Positions 26,628 to 37,519 of a DNA stretch of 64,000 nt are shown here, one piece after another; within the stretch, counting starts at the first letter, position 1; each line of letters opens with the position of its first letter. Source of the stretch: Mycolicibacterium iranicum (GTDB lineage Bacteria > Actinomycetota > Actinomycetes > Mycobacteriales > Mycobacteriaceae); NCBI RefSeq assembly GCF_014190915.1, contig NZ_JACHVU010000001.1, forward strand, positions 1 through 64,000, read 5' to 3'. A model generated the notes under the pieces. That model had not been told where the DNA came from. It worked only from the letters and a program-made list of their open reading frames with translations, and ran no database searches. The translations under genes were made by a program, and so were the position numbers.

Positions 26628-27516
26628 CCCTGGTCTGCCACAGCGCGGCATGCGTCGCGGTCAGCGACACCGTCGCGTAGAGCAGTGCCTGGTTGATCTC
26701 ACCCTGCGTGCACAGCGAGGCGCGCAGCTGGACGCCCTCGCGGGACGCCTCGGGCAGGACGAGCACGGACGCGCCGTAGATGTCGCAGGCATGGCTGAAC
26801 CCCTTGCCCTGCACCGTCGGCGCGGCCAGCACCATCATCGGCCCGCCGCGCTGCGCCGAGTCCTCGCGGTAGCGGGCGGCCAGACCGTCGACCTCCAGGC
26901 CCAGCAGCATGTAACCGTTGCCCTCGAACGCCGTCGGGTCTCCCAGCGCCGCGGGGGCCAGCTGGGAGCCGTCGGCACGGAAAGCATCGACGCTGCTGGT
27001 CTTCATGGTCAGCCCGGTGTCGTTCGAGTTCGTCGGCAGCACGCCGACCGGGAACGCCGCGGGGTACGCGGCGGTGGTGCCGGCGATGCGGTCACGCGGC
27101 GAGTACGCATAGACCCCGCGCACCTGGGACTGGTCGCGCAGCGGACCCAGGCACACGGTCCCGGACATGCGGTCCGGTGTCGCCGACAACGGTTGCAGGT
27201 CAAGGCTTGTCACGTCTCCGCAACCACCGACCCCGCGCGCTTCGATGGGATGGGCGAGCGCGCCGTAGAGGCCGAACCGGATGTCCTCGGGTTTCGCGTG
27301 GGGCTGCCCCTGCTGAGCGGGCGCCGCTTCGACGTCGACCAGGACGTGGTCGGTGTCGAAGCGCAGATTGGCTACCGACATGTTCCAGCCCAGCAGTGTC
27401 AGCGACTCCCCCATCAGCGCCGCCGGGGCCGAGAACACGTCCTGCCTGTCGGCGGAGTCGCCCGAGCACGAGGTAACAGCGAGCAGGATCGCTGCCAGGA
27501 CGGCGATTACCCGCAC
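26620..27516 (-). CDS. Putative lipoprotein (Rv0381c-like)
   Basis: A 298-residue exported protein with a short signal peptide, MRVIAVLAAILLAVTSC, ending in a lipobox-like VTSC, so it is probably lipid-anchored at Cys17 on the outer face of the membrane. The mature part has a mostly beta composition and two more Cys pairs (GGCGDVT, TVCLGP, HACDIYG, ASLCTQG) that may form disulfides. No enzyme motif is visible. It sits between an SDR and an RNA methyltransferase gene in one direction of transcription. Confidence 0.82.
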   Translation of the reverse strand: MRVIAVLAAILLAVTSCSGDSADRQDVFSAPAALMGESLTLLGWNMSVANLRFDTDHVLVDVEAAPAQQGQPHAKPEDIRFGLYGALAHPIEARGVGGCGDVTSLDLQPLSATPDRMSGTVCLGPLRDQSQVRGVYAYSPRDRIAGTTAAYPAAFPVGVLPTNSNDTGLTMKTSSVDAFRADGSQLAPAALGDPTAFEGNGYMLLGLEVDGLAARYREDSAQRGGPMMVLAAPTVQGKGFSHACDIYGASVLVLPEASREGVQLRASLCTQGEINQALLYATVSLTATHAALWQTRDD

Positions 27517-27522
27517 AGGTTC

Positions 27523-28299
27523 TCAGGTCCGGCCACGGCCCTTGCCCACCACTTTCGTCAACGCGCGCACCACGTTTCGAGGCACCAGGCGACCGCCGGT
27601 GGTGAGCGCCTTGTACTGCAGGCCCGGGATGATCACGATCTTGTTCTTGGCGACGTCGGCCATCGTCTCGCGCACCACATCGTCGACCTCGAGCCAGAGG
27701 AAGGACGAGGTGCCCGCCATGTCGATGCCGGCCCGCTCGTGGAACTCGGTGCGCACGAAGCCCGGGCACAAGGCGTGCACGCCGACACCGGTGTCTCCCA
27801 GGCCGTTGGCGAGACCCTCGGAGAACGACACCACCCACGCCTTGGAGGCCGAGTACGTCGAGCCGCGGCCGGGCAGCAACCCGGCCACGCTGGCGACGTT
27901 GAGCACCGTGCCCCTGCCCGCGGCGAGCATCGGCGGCAGGGCGGCGTGCGTGAGCTGCATGACGGCGGTGACGTTGACGTCCAGCTGGGACTGCAGGACC
28001 TGGTAATCGGCCGACCAGAATTCGCCGGACGTCCCGAAACCGGCGTTGTTCACCAGCACCTGGACACCGGCGCGGAGACGGTCGGCGACCACGGCGCGGT
28101 CGTCGGCATCGGCCAGGTCGGCGCGGATCACCTCGACGCCGGCGCCGGCCTCGTCGCGCAGTTCGGCAGCAAGGCTTTCCAGCCGCGCGGCGTCCCGGGC
28201 GACCAACACCAGGTCGTGGCCGTCGGCGGCGTACCGGCGGGCGAAACCCTCACCGAGCCCGGACGTCGGTCCGGTGATCAGGGCGACGGGGCGTGGCAT
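27523..28299 (-). CDS. Short-chain dehydrogenase/reductase
   Basis: A 258-residue classical SDR. The cofactor motif is TGPTSGLGEGFA (TGxxxGxG), NNAG is present (LVNNAGFGTSG), and the catalytic residues are Ser in LNVASVAGLLPG with Tyr and Lys in TYSASKAWV. ARDAARL after the second strand suggests NADP(H) preference. The substrate is unknown; this subfamily often reduces ketones on fatty or lipid substrates. The ATG at 28299 lies 14 bases after the ttfA stop, so co-transcription with ttfA is likely. Confidence 0.93.
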   Translation of the reverse strand: MPRPVALITGPTSGLGEGFARRYAADGHDLVLVARDAARLESLAAELRDEAGAGVEVIRADLADADDRAVVADRLRAGVQVLVNNAGFGTSGEFWSADYQVLQSQLDVNVTAVMQLTHAALPPMLAAGRGTVLNVASVAGLLPGRGSTYSASKAWVVSFSEGLANGLGDTGVGVHALCPGFVRTEFHERAGIDMAGTSSFLWLEVDDVVRETMADVAKNKIVIIPGLQYKALTTGGRLVPRNVVRALTKVVGKGRGRT

Positions 28300-28313
28300 G
28301 CCCCAGAGAATAC

Positions 28314-29129
28314 TTATCGCTGATAGTTCGGGGACTGCCGCCCGTTGCGCGGGGCTGGCTGAGGCGGCGCGGCGGGACGGCGTGCCGCATCGGGCCTGCC
28401 GATCTCGGGACGCGGTTGTCCGGCGTGGCCCGGCGGCAGCTCGCGGCCGGCCGGGGCGGGCGTGATCGGGCGGCTCGGCGAACCGGCGCGCCGGGCGACG
28501 GGCTGACCCGTCGCGGCCGTCGGCACCGGGGGCAGCACACGCAGCAGATCGTTGAACTGGCGCACGGTGCGCAGCCCTTCGTCCCACTGGGCGCGCGTGC
28601 TGGTCACCGGCATGCTGACCAGCGTCCAGTTGCCTTCGTTCCACATGATCTCCGCGCAGTCGGGCGCGGTGTGGGCGAACGTCACCATCCTGCGGTCGCA
28701 GGCACGGCGGGCCGCGTCGAGGTTCGTGGAGTACACCATGCGCGGACCGATCGCCCCGAGCAGCCAGATGTCGCTCTCGCGCGGCTCCTTGATGCCCTTG
28801 AGACGCATGTCGACCGTGACGTTGGTGCCGACCTTGCGGTGCAGCGCGATCACCGTCGCGACGTCGTCGAGGTCGAAGATGAACACCGCCTCGCCGCGGA
28901 TCTGGCCGAGGACCACATTGCGGGCGGTCACGTCGCCGACCGTGGACATCACGCCGCGCTTCCAGCGCTGGAGGATGTCGGCGGACTCGTGTTCGTAGTC
29001 GAAGCCGTGCGACTTGGCCCAGGACTTGCGGCGACGGCCCAGTCCGCGGCGCCGGTCGAGATCGACGTACAGCAGAACCGCCGCACCCACGAAACAGAGT
29101 GCGGACAGCGTGAACCAAAGCGGGACCAT
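28314..29129 (-). CDS. ttfA: Trehalose monomycolate transport factor TtfA (Rv0383c-like)
   Basis: A 271-residue protein with an N-terminal membrane helix (residues 3-24), a cytosolic domain (about 35-190) and a Pro/Arg-rich disordered tail of about 70 residues. It corresponds to M. tuberculosis Rv0383c, which is known to work with MmpL3 in moving trehalose monomycolate for mycomembrane synthesis. Conserved parts include KSWAKSHGFDYEHESADILQRWKRG, FDLDDVATVIALHRKVG and AEIMWNEGNWTLVSMP. Assignment rests on gene position next to clpB and on family recognition. The long gap upstream holds its promoter and the clpB terminator. Confidence 0.87.
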   Translation of the reverse strand: MVPLWFTLSALCFVGAAVLLYVDLDRRRGLGRRRKSWAKSHGFDYEHESADILQRWKRGVMSTVGDVTARNVVLGQIRGEAVFIFDLDDVATVIALHRKVGTNVTVDMRLKGIKEPRESDIWLLGAIGPRMVYSTNLDAARRACDRRMVTFAHTAPDCAEIMWNEGNWTLVSMPVTSTRAQWDEGLRTVRQFNDLLRVLPPVPTAATGQPVARRAGSPSRPITPAPAGRELPPGHAGQPRPEIGRPDAARRPAAPPQPAPRNGRQSPNYQR

Positions 29130-29233
29130 TGCGTCCAGAGTAACTTCTCAGCGGCCCCAAGCGAGAACCCGAGCTGATCACAACCAGGTCACAGCGCAGA
29201 TCACAGCGGCGATCACCGCGCCTTTCACCGCGC

Positions 29234-29289
29234 CGAGAGTGCGCTCAGATCGCTGTTGCGGCCCGGATCGCGCGCTGGACGCACTCTCG
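29234..29289. repeat. Inverted repeat in the clpB-ttfA gap
   Basis: CGAGAGTGCG (29234-29243) and CGCACTCTCG (29280-29289) are perfect 10-bp arms separated by 36 bases. They lie in front of ttfA on its strand and could form a large stem-loop in its leader or serve as a split protein-binding site. Confidence 0.6.
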
Positions 29290-29311
29290 ACGGCCCCGCA
29301 CGCGAAAAACT

Positions 29312-29333
29312 CCGCCACACCGACGTGTGGCGG
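29312..29333 (-). terminator. Rho-independent terminator of clpB
   Basis: On the minus strand, a 9-bp GC-rich stem (arms 29325-29333 and 29312-29320, loop of four) is followed by AGTTTTTCG, a run of five T. It lies about 64 bases after the clpB stop. This is one of the clearest intrinsic terminators in the window. Confidence 0.82.
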
Positions 29334-29394
29334 GGTCTTCGCGCAAGCGCTCATGCCGGCTCTCGGGTCTTCGCGCAAGCGCGCAAGCGCTCAT
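29333..29394. repeat. Short direct repeat after clpB
   Basis: Two copies of GGGTCTTCGCGCAAGCGCTC-type sequence are found at 29333-29354 and 29365-29394, the second with an inserted GCGCAAGC. On the minus strand each reads ATGAGCGCTTGCGCGAAGAC, directly after the clpB stop. It resembles a repeat dispersed in mycobacterial gene ends; the role is unknown. Confidence 0.6.
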
Positions 29395-29396
29395 CC

Positions 29397-31943
<2,547 letters not shown>

Positions 31944-32021
31944 GACACCTCCCTTTCCATGTACGTAAGGGCCGTACAACGGGCCCTTGAAATGCTTGTC
32001 GCCTTCTACAACGCAGTCAAG

Positions 32022-32042
32022 GTTGAGTGTGTTCCGCTCAAC
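32022..32042. promoter_or_regulatory. HAIR-like HspR operator upstream of clpB
   Basis: GTTGAGT-N7-GCTCAAC matches the HspR-associated inverted repeat CTTGAGT-N7-ACTCAAG at the core TTGAGT/CTCAA positions, 79 bases before the clpB start codon. HspR, encoded at 44080, with DnaK as co-repressor would hold clpB off until heat shock. Confidence 0.8.
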
Positions 32043-32126
32043 TCTAGATTTTTTTCGCGATCTTCGGCAAGTGGACACGGACGCCATGTCCGCTGTGGCG
32101 CACATCGGCGGGGTTACCGTCGCGAC

Positions 32127-32750
32127 ATGTCCGACGACGGCTCCGGCGACTTCGAGTTCGAGCGGAAGTTCTTCGTGCAGGAGATGCCCGCGGTCGCAGC
32201 CTCCGATCCCACCCCGCTGCTGATCGCGCAGGCGTACCTGTTCGCCGCGGACGGATACGCGGTGCGTGTCCGCCTCCAGGGGCCCGCGCCCGCCGAGCTG
32301 TCGGGGACCCCGGCCGAGCTCGTCACCGCCCTGGGTCCCGACGCCATGGGCACCATGACCGCCAAGGGTCCCGCGGCCGGCGGCACCCGCTACGAGGCCG
32401 AGCGCGAACTCGACCCTCTGGTGGCGGGCCAGATCGTGTCGCGCGCCCCCCACGTCGTGCTCAAGGTCCGCTCGTCGGTGTGGCTGGGCGAGGACGGCTG
32501 GGTCATCGACCACTTCCTCGGGGCCGATGCCCCGCTGCTGCTCGCCGAGGTGGAACGCGACGGCCCGGTGACCGACCTGGCCATCCCGTCGTTCTGCACC
32601 ACCGAGGTGTCCGAGGACGACCGGTTCCGCAACGAGTACCTGGCGCACCATCCGTTCGGCACCTGGGCCCAGGACTACCGGCGCGAACTCGACCTGCTGG
32701 GGCCCGCATTCGTGGAAAGCCTGGGCGAGAACCAGTTCGAGGGCAGCTGA
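32127..32750 (+). CDS. CYTH-domain protein (triphosphate tunnel metalloenzyme family)
   Basis: A 207-residue protein that starts with the CYTH signature E-x-E-x-K as FEFERKFFV, followed by [39 protein letters not shown], and [16 protein letters not shown]. These charged strands line the tunnel that binds triphosphate and metal ions. Family activities include triphosphatase and, rarely, adenylate cyclase; the activity here is not assigned. ATG 32127 is used because it places the motif at the beginning. It is divergent from clpB, sharing the HspR-site region. Confidence 0.87.
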   Translation: MSDDGSGDFEFERKFFVQEMPAVAASDPTPLLIAQAYLFAADGYAVRVRLQGPAPAELSGTPAELVTALGPDAMGTMTAKGPAAGGTRYEAERELDPLVAGQIVSRAPHVVLKVRSSVWLGEDGWVIDHFLGADAPLLLAEVERDGPVTDLAIPSFCTTEVSEDDRFRNEYLAHHPFGTWAQDYRRELDLLGPAFVESLGENQFEGS

Positions 32751-32965
32751 CTCCCCGCCGTCTCGCACTGCGGTTTCACTCACCCTGAATTATATTCTGT
32801 TCTTAAGTAATCACGACGACGAAGCTGACGCAGCCACTACGACGTGGCGGGAGTCCGCTCGCCGCACTCCCCACCTCAACCACAGCCGACCGGGCCGGGC
32901 GCATTCATAGACGTTGTGCTGCAACCTGTTCCGTCGTGGTGCGCTGAATCTGCCGAGGAGTTCTC

Positions 32966-34474
32966 GTGTTCCATCCGTCCGATCTGTCGCCCGGTATCGG
33001 CATCGCGTTGATGCTGGGTCTGGGCGCATTCATGTTCGTGGTCGCGTTCACCGTCCGTTCGATGGTGAAGAACACCCATGACTTCGTCATCGCCGACCGG
33101 CGCATCGGGTTCGGCTTCGGCGTCGGATCCGTCATCGCCGTGTGGACCTGGTCGATGGCCGTGATGATGTCGTCCGCCCAGGCGTACACGTTCGGAATCT
33201 CGGGCCTGATCTGGTTCGTCGTGCCCAACGGCCTCGCGGTCATGGTGATGGTGCCGTTCGCACTGAAGCTGCGGCGCCAGATGCCCGCCGGCTACACGAT
33301 CGTCGAGTTCATCCGCGAACGCTTCCAGAACAAGCCCGCGACCACGGTGATGCTCGTCGCGATGCTGCTCGGCCTGCTCGCCGAGATCTTCATCAACCTG
33401 TTCGGCGTGGTGCTCGTGACGGGCGTGGTCTTCGGGCTGAACCCGACGGTCGTGCTGATCGTCACGCTCGCCACCGTCACCGTGTACTCCTACTTCGGCG
33501 GGCTGTGGACGTCGGCGATCACCGCGACGTTCAACACGCTGCTGATCACCGTGCCCGCCGCCGTGGTCGTGCTGTACGTCTTGGCCAAGGTCGGCGGTCC
33601 CGACGTCGTCTTCCGGCGCGTCGACGAGGCAGGTCCCCAGCTGCTCAACGCTTTCGACACCCAGGCCGCCGCGGCGTTCGGCATCTCGCTGGCCCTCGGC
33701 CTGCTCGCCTCCACCATGGCCGACCAGACGTTCTGGCAGAAGGCGTGGGCGCTCAAACCCGCGACCATGGGGCGCACGTTCGTGTGGGCGGGCCTGTGGT
33801 TCTACCCGATCCCGATCGCGATGGGCCTGCTCGGCCTGGTCGCGCTCGCGTTCAACCTCGACGTCGAGGACCTCGGCGCGGCCGGTCCCGGTGGCGTCGG
33901 GCCATACGTGGTCAGCAATCTCGGCCTGCCGCTGATCCTGATCGCGCTCTACGTCCTGATCATCCTCAACGCCTGCTACTCGACGATCGACGGCGCGTTC
34001 TCGGCGCTGTCGTCGGTGGTGGCCGTCGACATCCTCAAGCCCCTCAAACCCGACATCGCACCGAAGTCGTTGTTCCGCTGGACGAAAGCGTCGATCATCA
34101 TCGCCGGCGTGCTCGGCGGCATCGTAGTCAGCTCCGGGATCGACTACGTCGAGCTGGTCAACACCGTCTACTTCATCAAGGCCGCGCTGATCATCCCGCT
34201 GGGGCTGGCGATCTTCTGGAAGCGCATGACCTCGACGGCTTTCGTGACCAGCCTGCTGCTCGCCATCGCCGTCGGCTACCCCGTCCGCGAATACGTCGGC
34301 GAACTCACCGGAATCATCACCCTGGAGGCGATCTCGCTCGTGGCCGCTGTCGGTATCAGCCTGTTGTCCAAACAGTCGTTCGACTACGACTCGCTGAAGA
34401 CGCGCGGCGGCGCGCTGTCCGAGGACAAACGCCAAGCCGCCGCCGAGCTCGACGACCTGGACCCGGTCCGATGA
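32966..34474 (+). CDS. Sodium:solute symporter (SSS family)
   Basis: A 502-residue sodium-coupled symporter with about 13 helices. The family fold shows in DFVIADRRIGFGFGVGSVIAVWTWSMAVMMSSAQAYTFGISGL, AITATFNTLLITVPAAVVVL and LILIALYVLIILNACYSTIDGAFSALSSVVAVDI, which carries the ion-site Ser/Thr residues. It starts at GTG 32966 with GAGGAG upstream, and overlaps the next gene as ATGA. It heads a four-gene operon with two flavin monooxygenases, so it probably imports their substrate or a related nitrogen or sulfur compound, which is inference. Confidence 0.92.
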   Translation: MFHPSDLSPGIGIALMLGLGAFMFVVAFTVRSMVKNTHDFVIADRRIGFGFGVGSVIAVWTWSMAVMMSSAQAYTFGISGLIWFVVPNGLAVMVMVPFALKLRRQMPAGYTIVEFIRERFQNKPATTVMLVAMLLGLLAEIFINLFGVVLVTGVVFGLNPTVVLIVTLATVTVYSYFGGLWTSAITATFNTLLITVPAAVVVLYVLAKVGGPDVVFRRVDEAGPQLLNAFDTQAAAAFGISLALGLLASTMADQTFWQKAWALKPATMGRTFVWAGLWFYPIPIAMGLLGLVALAFNLDVEDLGAAGPGGVGPYVVSNLGLPLILIALYVLIILNACYSTIDGAFSALSSVVAVDILKPLKPDIAPKSLFRWTKASIIIAGVLGGIVVSSGIDYVELVNTVYFIKAALIIPLGLAIFWKRMTSTAFVTSLLLAIAVGYPVREYVGELTGIITLEAISLVAAVGISLLSKQSFDYDSLKTRGGALSEDKRQAAAELDDLDPVR

Positions 34475-34800
34475 TCGCGTTCTGGATCGCCGTCATCGTC
34501 GGCATCGTCATTGCCGCCGTCTACATCACGCTGGGCGTTCAGGCGTTCTTCCGGGTCCGCCGGGACGTGCTGGCGCTGGCAGCCAGTGGCGAGACGGCCG
34601 ATCTCGATGTCGACGCACTGGAGGCCAACGACGCCGGCTCGTTCAGCTGGAAAGCCCTTGGTGCCGTGCTGGTCTCGACCTCGGTCATCGCGCTGCTCGG
34701 CGTCAGCCCGGTGTTCTGGTACGTGCCGGCCATCCTGGCCGTCGGCTCCGCGGTCGCCGTGATCGCCGCCTTCCTCATCGACGCAAGGAGCAACGCGTGA
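34471..34800 (+). CDS. Small membrane protein of the SSS-monooxygenase operon
   Basis: A 109-residue protein with an N-terminal helix (MIAFWIAVIVGIVIAAVYITLG), a short acidic cytosolic loop (GETADLDVDALEANDAG) and two C-terminal helices (about 67-102). It overlaps the symporter stop (ATGA) and the monooxygenase start (GTGA), so the three are translationally coupled. The layout suggests an accessory subunit of the symporter. No family is recognised. Confidence 0.85.
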   Translation: MIAFWIAVIVGIVIAAVYITLGVQAFFRVRRDVLALAASGETADLDVDALEANDAGSFSWKALGAVLVSTSVIALLGVSPVFWYVPAILAVGSAVAVIAAFLIDARSNA

Positions 34801-36119
34801 GCACGAAGAAGAAGATGCACCTGCTGGGCTTCGTCCAGCACGGCGTGATGAACCATGCGTCGACCATGTGGGCGCACCCGCGCGACAAGGTCGGCTACCA
34901 CTGGTCGCGTCCGGAGTACTGGCGCGATCTCGGAAGGACCATGGAACGTGGGCTTTTCGACGCGATGTTCATCGCCGACGAACTCGCCCCGTACACCACG
35001 TACAAGGGCAACTCGGATCCGGTGGTGAAGTTCGCCGGCCAGTGTCCGGTGCACGAACCCGCCAGCGTCGTGCCGATCGTCGGCGCGTTCACCCAGCACC
35101 TCGGCATCGGCATCACGCTGTCGACCTCCTTTGTGCCGCCGTACATGATGGCCCGTCAGCTCTCGACACTGGATCACCTCACGGGCGGCCGCGTCGGGTG
35201 GAACATCGTCACCTCGTACTCCAAGAGCGAGTTCCAGGCGATGGGCAAGGAGAACCTGACCCCGCGCGACAAGCGCTACGAGGTCGTCGAGGAGTACATG
35301 CAGCTGCTCTACCAGCTGTGGGATTCCTGGGACGACGACGCGATCGTCTACGACCGGGAGAACGGCGTCTTCGCCGACCCGGCCAAGGTGCGCGAGGTCG
35401 ACTTCCAGGGCGAGTTCTTCCGCTCCAAGGGCCGCCACTTCGTCGCCCCGTCCCCGCAGAAGCGGCCGGTGCTCTGGCAGGCCGGATCCTCGGAGCAGGG
35501 ACGGGAATTCGCGGCACGGCACGCCGAATCGGTGTTCGGCATCTTCCCGACCCCAAAGAGCATGCGCGCCTACGCCGACGACATCCGGACCCGGGCCGAC
35601 AACGCCGGGCGCGACCCCGAATCGGTGAAGCTGATCTACGGCCTGCAGACGATCATCGACCGCGACAAGGGCCGCGCGAACGATCGCTACGCCGAGTTCG
35701 TCGAGAAGGTGCAGATCGAGAGCGCGCTCGGAATCCTGTCCGGCCACACCGGTTTCGACTTCTCCACCCTGGACCTCGACGACAACGTCGTCGACGCCGA
35801 CGTGCAGGGCATCCGCGGCCTGTTCGACGCGATCCTGGAGGCCAAGGACGGGGCCCCGGTGACCGTGCGCGAAGCCGCCCAGATCTACGGGGTCTCGATG
35901 GGCGCCCCGGTCGCGGTCGGCACACCGTCGGACGTCGCCGACCAGATGGAGCAGTACATCGACGAGGGCGGCTGCAACGGTTTCATGATGCTGGCCACCG
36001 ACACCCCGGGCTGCTTCAACGACATGACCGAGCTGCTGGTGCCCGAACTGCAGAAGCGCGGCCGGTTCCGCACCCGCTACCCCGGCACCACGCTGCGCGA
36101 GAGCCTGCAGGAGTACTGA
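34797..36119 (+). CDS. NtaA/SnaA/DszA-type flavin-dependent monooxygenase (first copy)
   Basis: A 440-residue class C (reduced-flavin) monooxygenase of the luciferase-like family. It has the KKKMHLLGFVQHGVMNHASTMWAHP start, LGIGITLSTSFVPPYMMARQLSTLDHLTGGRVGWNIVTSY and RPVLWQAGSSEQGREFAARHAESVF, the flavin-phosphate region. Members need a separate flavin reductase, not seen here, and attack C-N or C-S bonds of compounds such as nitrilotriacetate or dibenzothiophene. Start GTG 34797 overlaps the small membrane gene. The second copy follows immediately and shares many segments (FDAxFxADELAPY, PTHEP), so the pair arose by duplication. Confidence 0.92.
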   Translation: MSTKKKMHLLGFVQHGVMNHASTMWAHPRDKVGYHWSRPEYWRDLGRTMERGLFDAMFIADELAPYTTYKGNSDPVVKFAGQCPVHEPASVVPIVGAFTQHLGIGITLSTSFVPPYMMARQLSTLDHLTGGRVGWNIVTSYSKSEFQAMGKENLTPRDKRYEVVEEYMQLLYQLWDSWDDDAIVYDRENGVFADPAKVREVDFQGEFFRSKGRHFVAPSPQKRPVLWQAGSSEQGREFAARHAESVFGIFPTPKSMRAYADDIRTRADNAGRDPESVKLIYGLQTIIDRDKGRANDRYAEFVEKVQIESALGILSGHTGFDFSTLDLDDNVVDADVQGIRGLFDAILEAKDGAPVTVREAAQIYGVSMGAPVAVGTPSDVADQMEQYIDEGGCNGFMMLATDTPGCFNDMTELLVPELQKRGRFRTRYPGTTLRESLQEY

Positions 36120-37441
36120 TCAGCGGCCACACTCGCAAAGCTCATTTCCTCGCCTTCATGCAGCACGGCGTCAGCAGCCATTCCGTCGGCATGTGGCGCC
36201 ACCCGCAGGACAAGGTCGGCTGGGACTACGCAACCCCGCCCTACTGGGAGCATCTGGCCCGCACCCTGGAGCGCGGCCTGTTCGACGCGGTGTTCCTGGC
36301 CGACGAACTGGCGCCGTACAACTCGTTCGAGAACAGTTCGGATGCCACCGTGCGGTACGCGGTGCAGGCGCCGACCCACGAACCGGCGGCGCTGACACCG
36401 ATCATCACCGGCGCCACCACACATCTCGGCGTCGGCATCACGCTCTCGACGGCGTTCGAGCATCCGTACTCGATGGCACGCAGGCTCTCGACGTTCGATC
36501 ACCTCTCGGGCGGGCGGATCGCCTGGAACATCGTCGGCTCGTATTCGCCGTCGGAATTCGCGGCGTACGGGCAGGAGATGCCGGACCGGTCGATCCGCTA
36601 CGAGCGCATCGCCGAGTACGTCGATCTGTGCTGTCGGCTGTGGGACTCGTGGCAGCCCGATGCCGTTGTCGCCGACCGCGAGACCGGTGTCTACGCCCAC
36701 CCGGAGAAGATCCGCGAAGTGGTGTTCGAGGGCAAGCACTTCCGCTGCCGGGCAAGGCATTTCGTGACACCCTCACCGCAGGGCAGGCCTGTGCTCTGGC
36801 AGGCGGGGGCCAGCGAACAGGGCAGGAGGTTCGCCGCGTCCACGGCGGAGGCGATCTTCGCGATCCAGCCGACGGTCGCGTCGATGCGTGCCTACTCCGA
36901 CGACATCCGCTCCCGGGTGGGCGCCGCCGGACGAGACCCCGAGGTGGTCAAGCTCTACTACGGCGCCCAGGTGATCGTCGGCGCGACGGAGGCCGAGGCC
37001 CACGAGAAGGCGGCGCACCTGCGGTCGCTGCTGCGCCCCGAGGCGTCGCTGGCGATGCTGAGCGGCCAACTGGGCGTGGACTTCTCGACGTTCGACCCGT
37101 CCAGCCCGCTCGACGAGATCCCGGTGCCGGGGATCCAGGGCGTCAAGGACGCACTGGTGGCCACCGGCGCCGGCGAGCGGGTCACGGTGGCCGAGGCCGC
37201 CGACATCTACGCGTTCCGCTTCTCGATGCCCCAGGTCATCGGCACCCCCGCGTCGGTGGCCGACCAGCTGGAGGTGTTCCTCGACGACGGTGGCGCCGAC
37301 GGCTTCATGCTGCTGGCCACCTACACGCCGGGCTGTTTCGAGGAGTTCGTCGACCTGGTCGTGCCCGAACTGCAGCGTCGCGGCCGCTACCGCACCTCGT
37401 ACCCGGGAAAGACGCTGCGCGAGAACATCCGTCACGACTAG
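36119..37441 (+). CDS. NtaA/SnaA/DszA-type flavin-dependent monooxygenase (second copy, start codon uncertain)
   Basis: A 440-residue homologue of the preceding gene, with SGHTRKAHFLAFMQHGVSSHSVGMW, LGVGITLSTAFEHPYSMARRLSTFDHLSGGRIAWNIVGSY and RPVLWQAGASEQGRRFAAST. No ATG, GTG or TTG is in the expected place. The frame begins at ATC 36119-36121, just where an ATGA overlap with the upstream stop would lie if the third base were G. A CTG at 36116 or the in-frame ATG at 36158 (which would lose the first beta strand) are the alternatives. The rest is intact. Probably paired with the first copy, acting on the same or a related compound. Confidence 0.85.
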   Translation: MSGHTRKAHFLAFMQHGVSSHSVGMWRHPQDKVGWDYATPPYWEHLARTLERGLFDAVFLADELAPYNSFENSSDATVRYAVQAPTHEPAALTPIITGATTHLGVGITLSTAFEHPYSMARRLSTFDHLSGGRIAWNIVGSYSPSEFAAYGQEMPDRSIRYERIAEYVDLCCRLWDSWQPDAVVADRETGVYAHPEKIREVVFEGKHFRCRARHFVTPSPQGRPVLWQAGASEQGRRFAASTAEAIFAIQPTVASMRAYSDDIRSRVGAAGRDPEVVKLYYGAQVIVGATEAEAHEKAAHLRSLLRPEASLAMLSGQLGVDFSTFDPSSPLDEIPVPGIQGVKDALVATGAGERVTVAEAADIYAFRFSMPQVIGTPASVADQLEVFLDDGGADGFMLLATYTPGCFEEFVDLVVPELQRRGRYRTSYPGKTLRENIRHD

Positions 37442-37443
37442 CT

Positions 37444-37509
37444 GCCGCCAGTTCTGCATGGCGGTCGCGAAAGTCCCGAGCGCACAGCCCTCACGCAGAA
37501 CTCGGCGGC
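37444..37509. terminator. Possible bidirectional terminator
   Basis: GCCGCC-A-GTTCTGC (37444-37457) and GCAGAAC-TC-GGCGGC (37495-37509) can pair with a small bulge across a 37-base loop. It lies between the convergent monooxygenase and GtrA genes. No T-run is seen on either strand. Confidence 0.45.
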
Positions 37510-37519
37510 CCGGGACCCA

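Noticed and set aside
29178..29378. 66-residue minus-strand frame in the clpB-ttfA gap
   Set aside because: It runs through the clpB terminator and direct repeats, has no good ribosome site and looks composed of repeat sequence.
31944..32783. Upstream extension of clpB to 1128 residues
   Set aside because: It would run through the HspR operator and antisense to the CYTH gene; GTG 31943 has a ribosome site and gives the known length.
32811..33029. Possible cysteine-type leader peptide (minus strand, SRHVVVAASAS) in front of the symporter operon
   Set aside because: The resemblance to known HVDL-type leaders is weak, it lacks Cys codons, and the downstream operon is on the plus strand.
34868..36118. 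Plus-strand frame fused upstream of the second monooxygenase
   Set aside because: It is the shifted frame of the first monooxygenase; Arg/Pro/Gly-rich composition shows it is a shadow of that gene.
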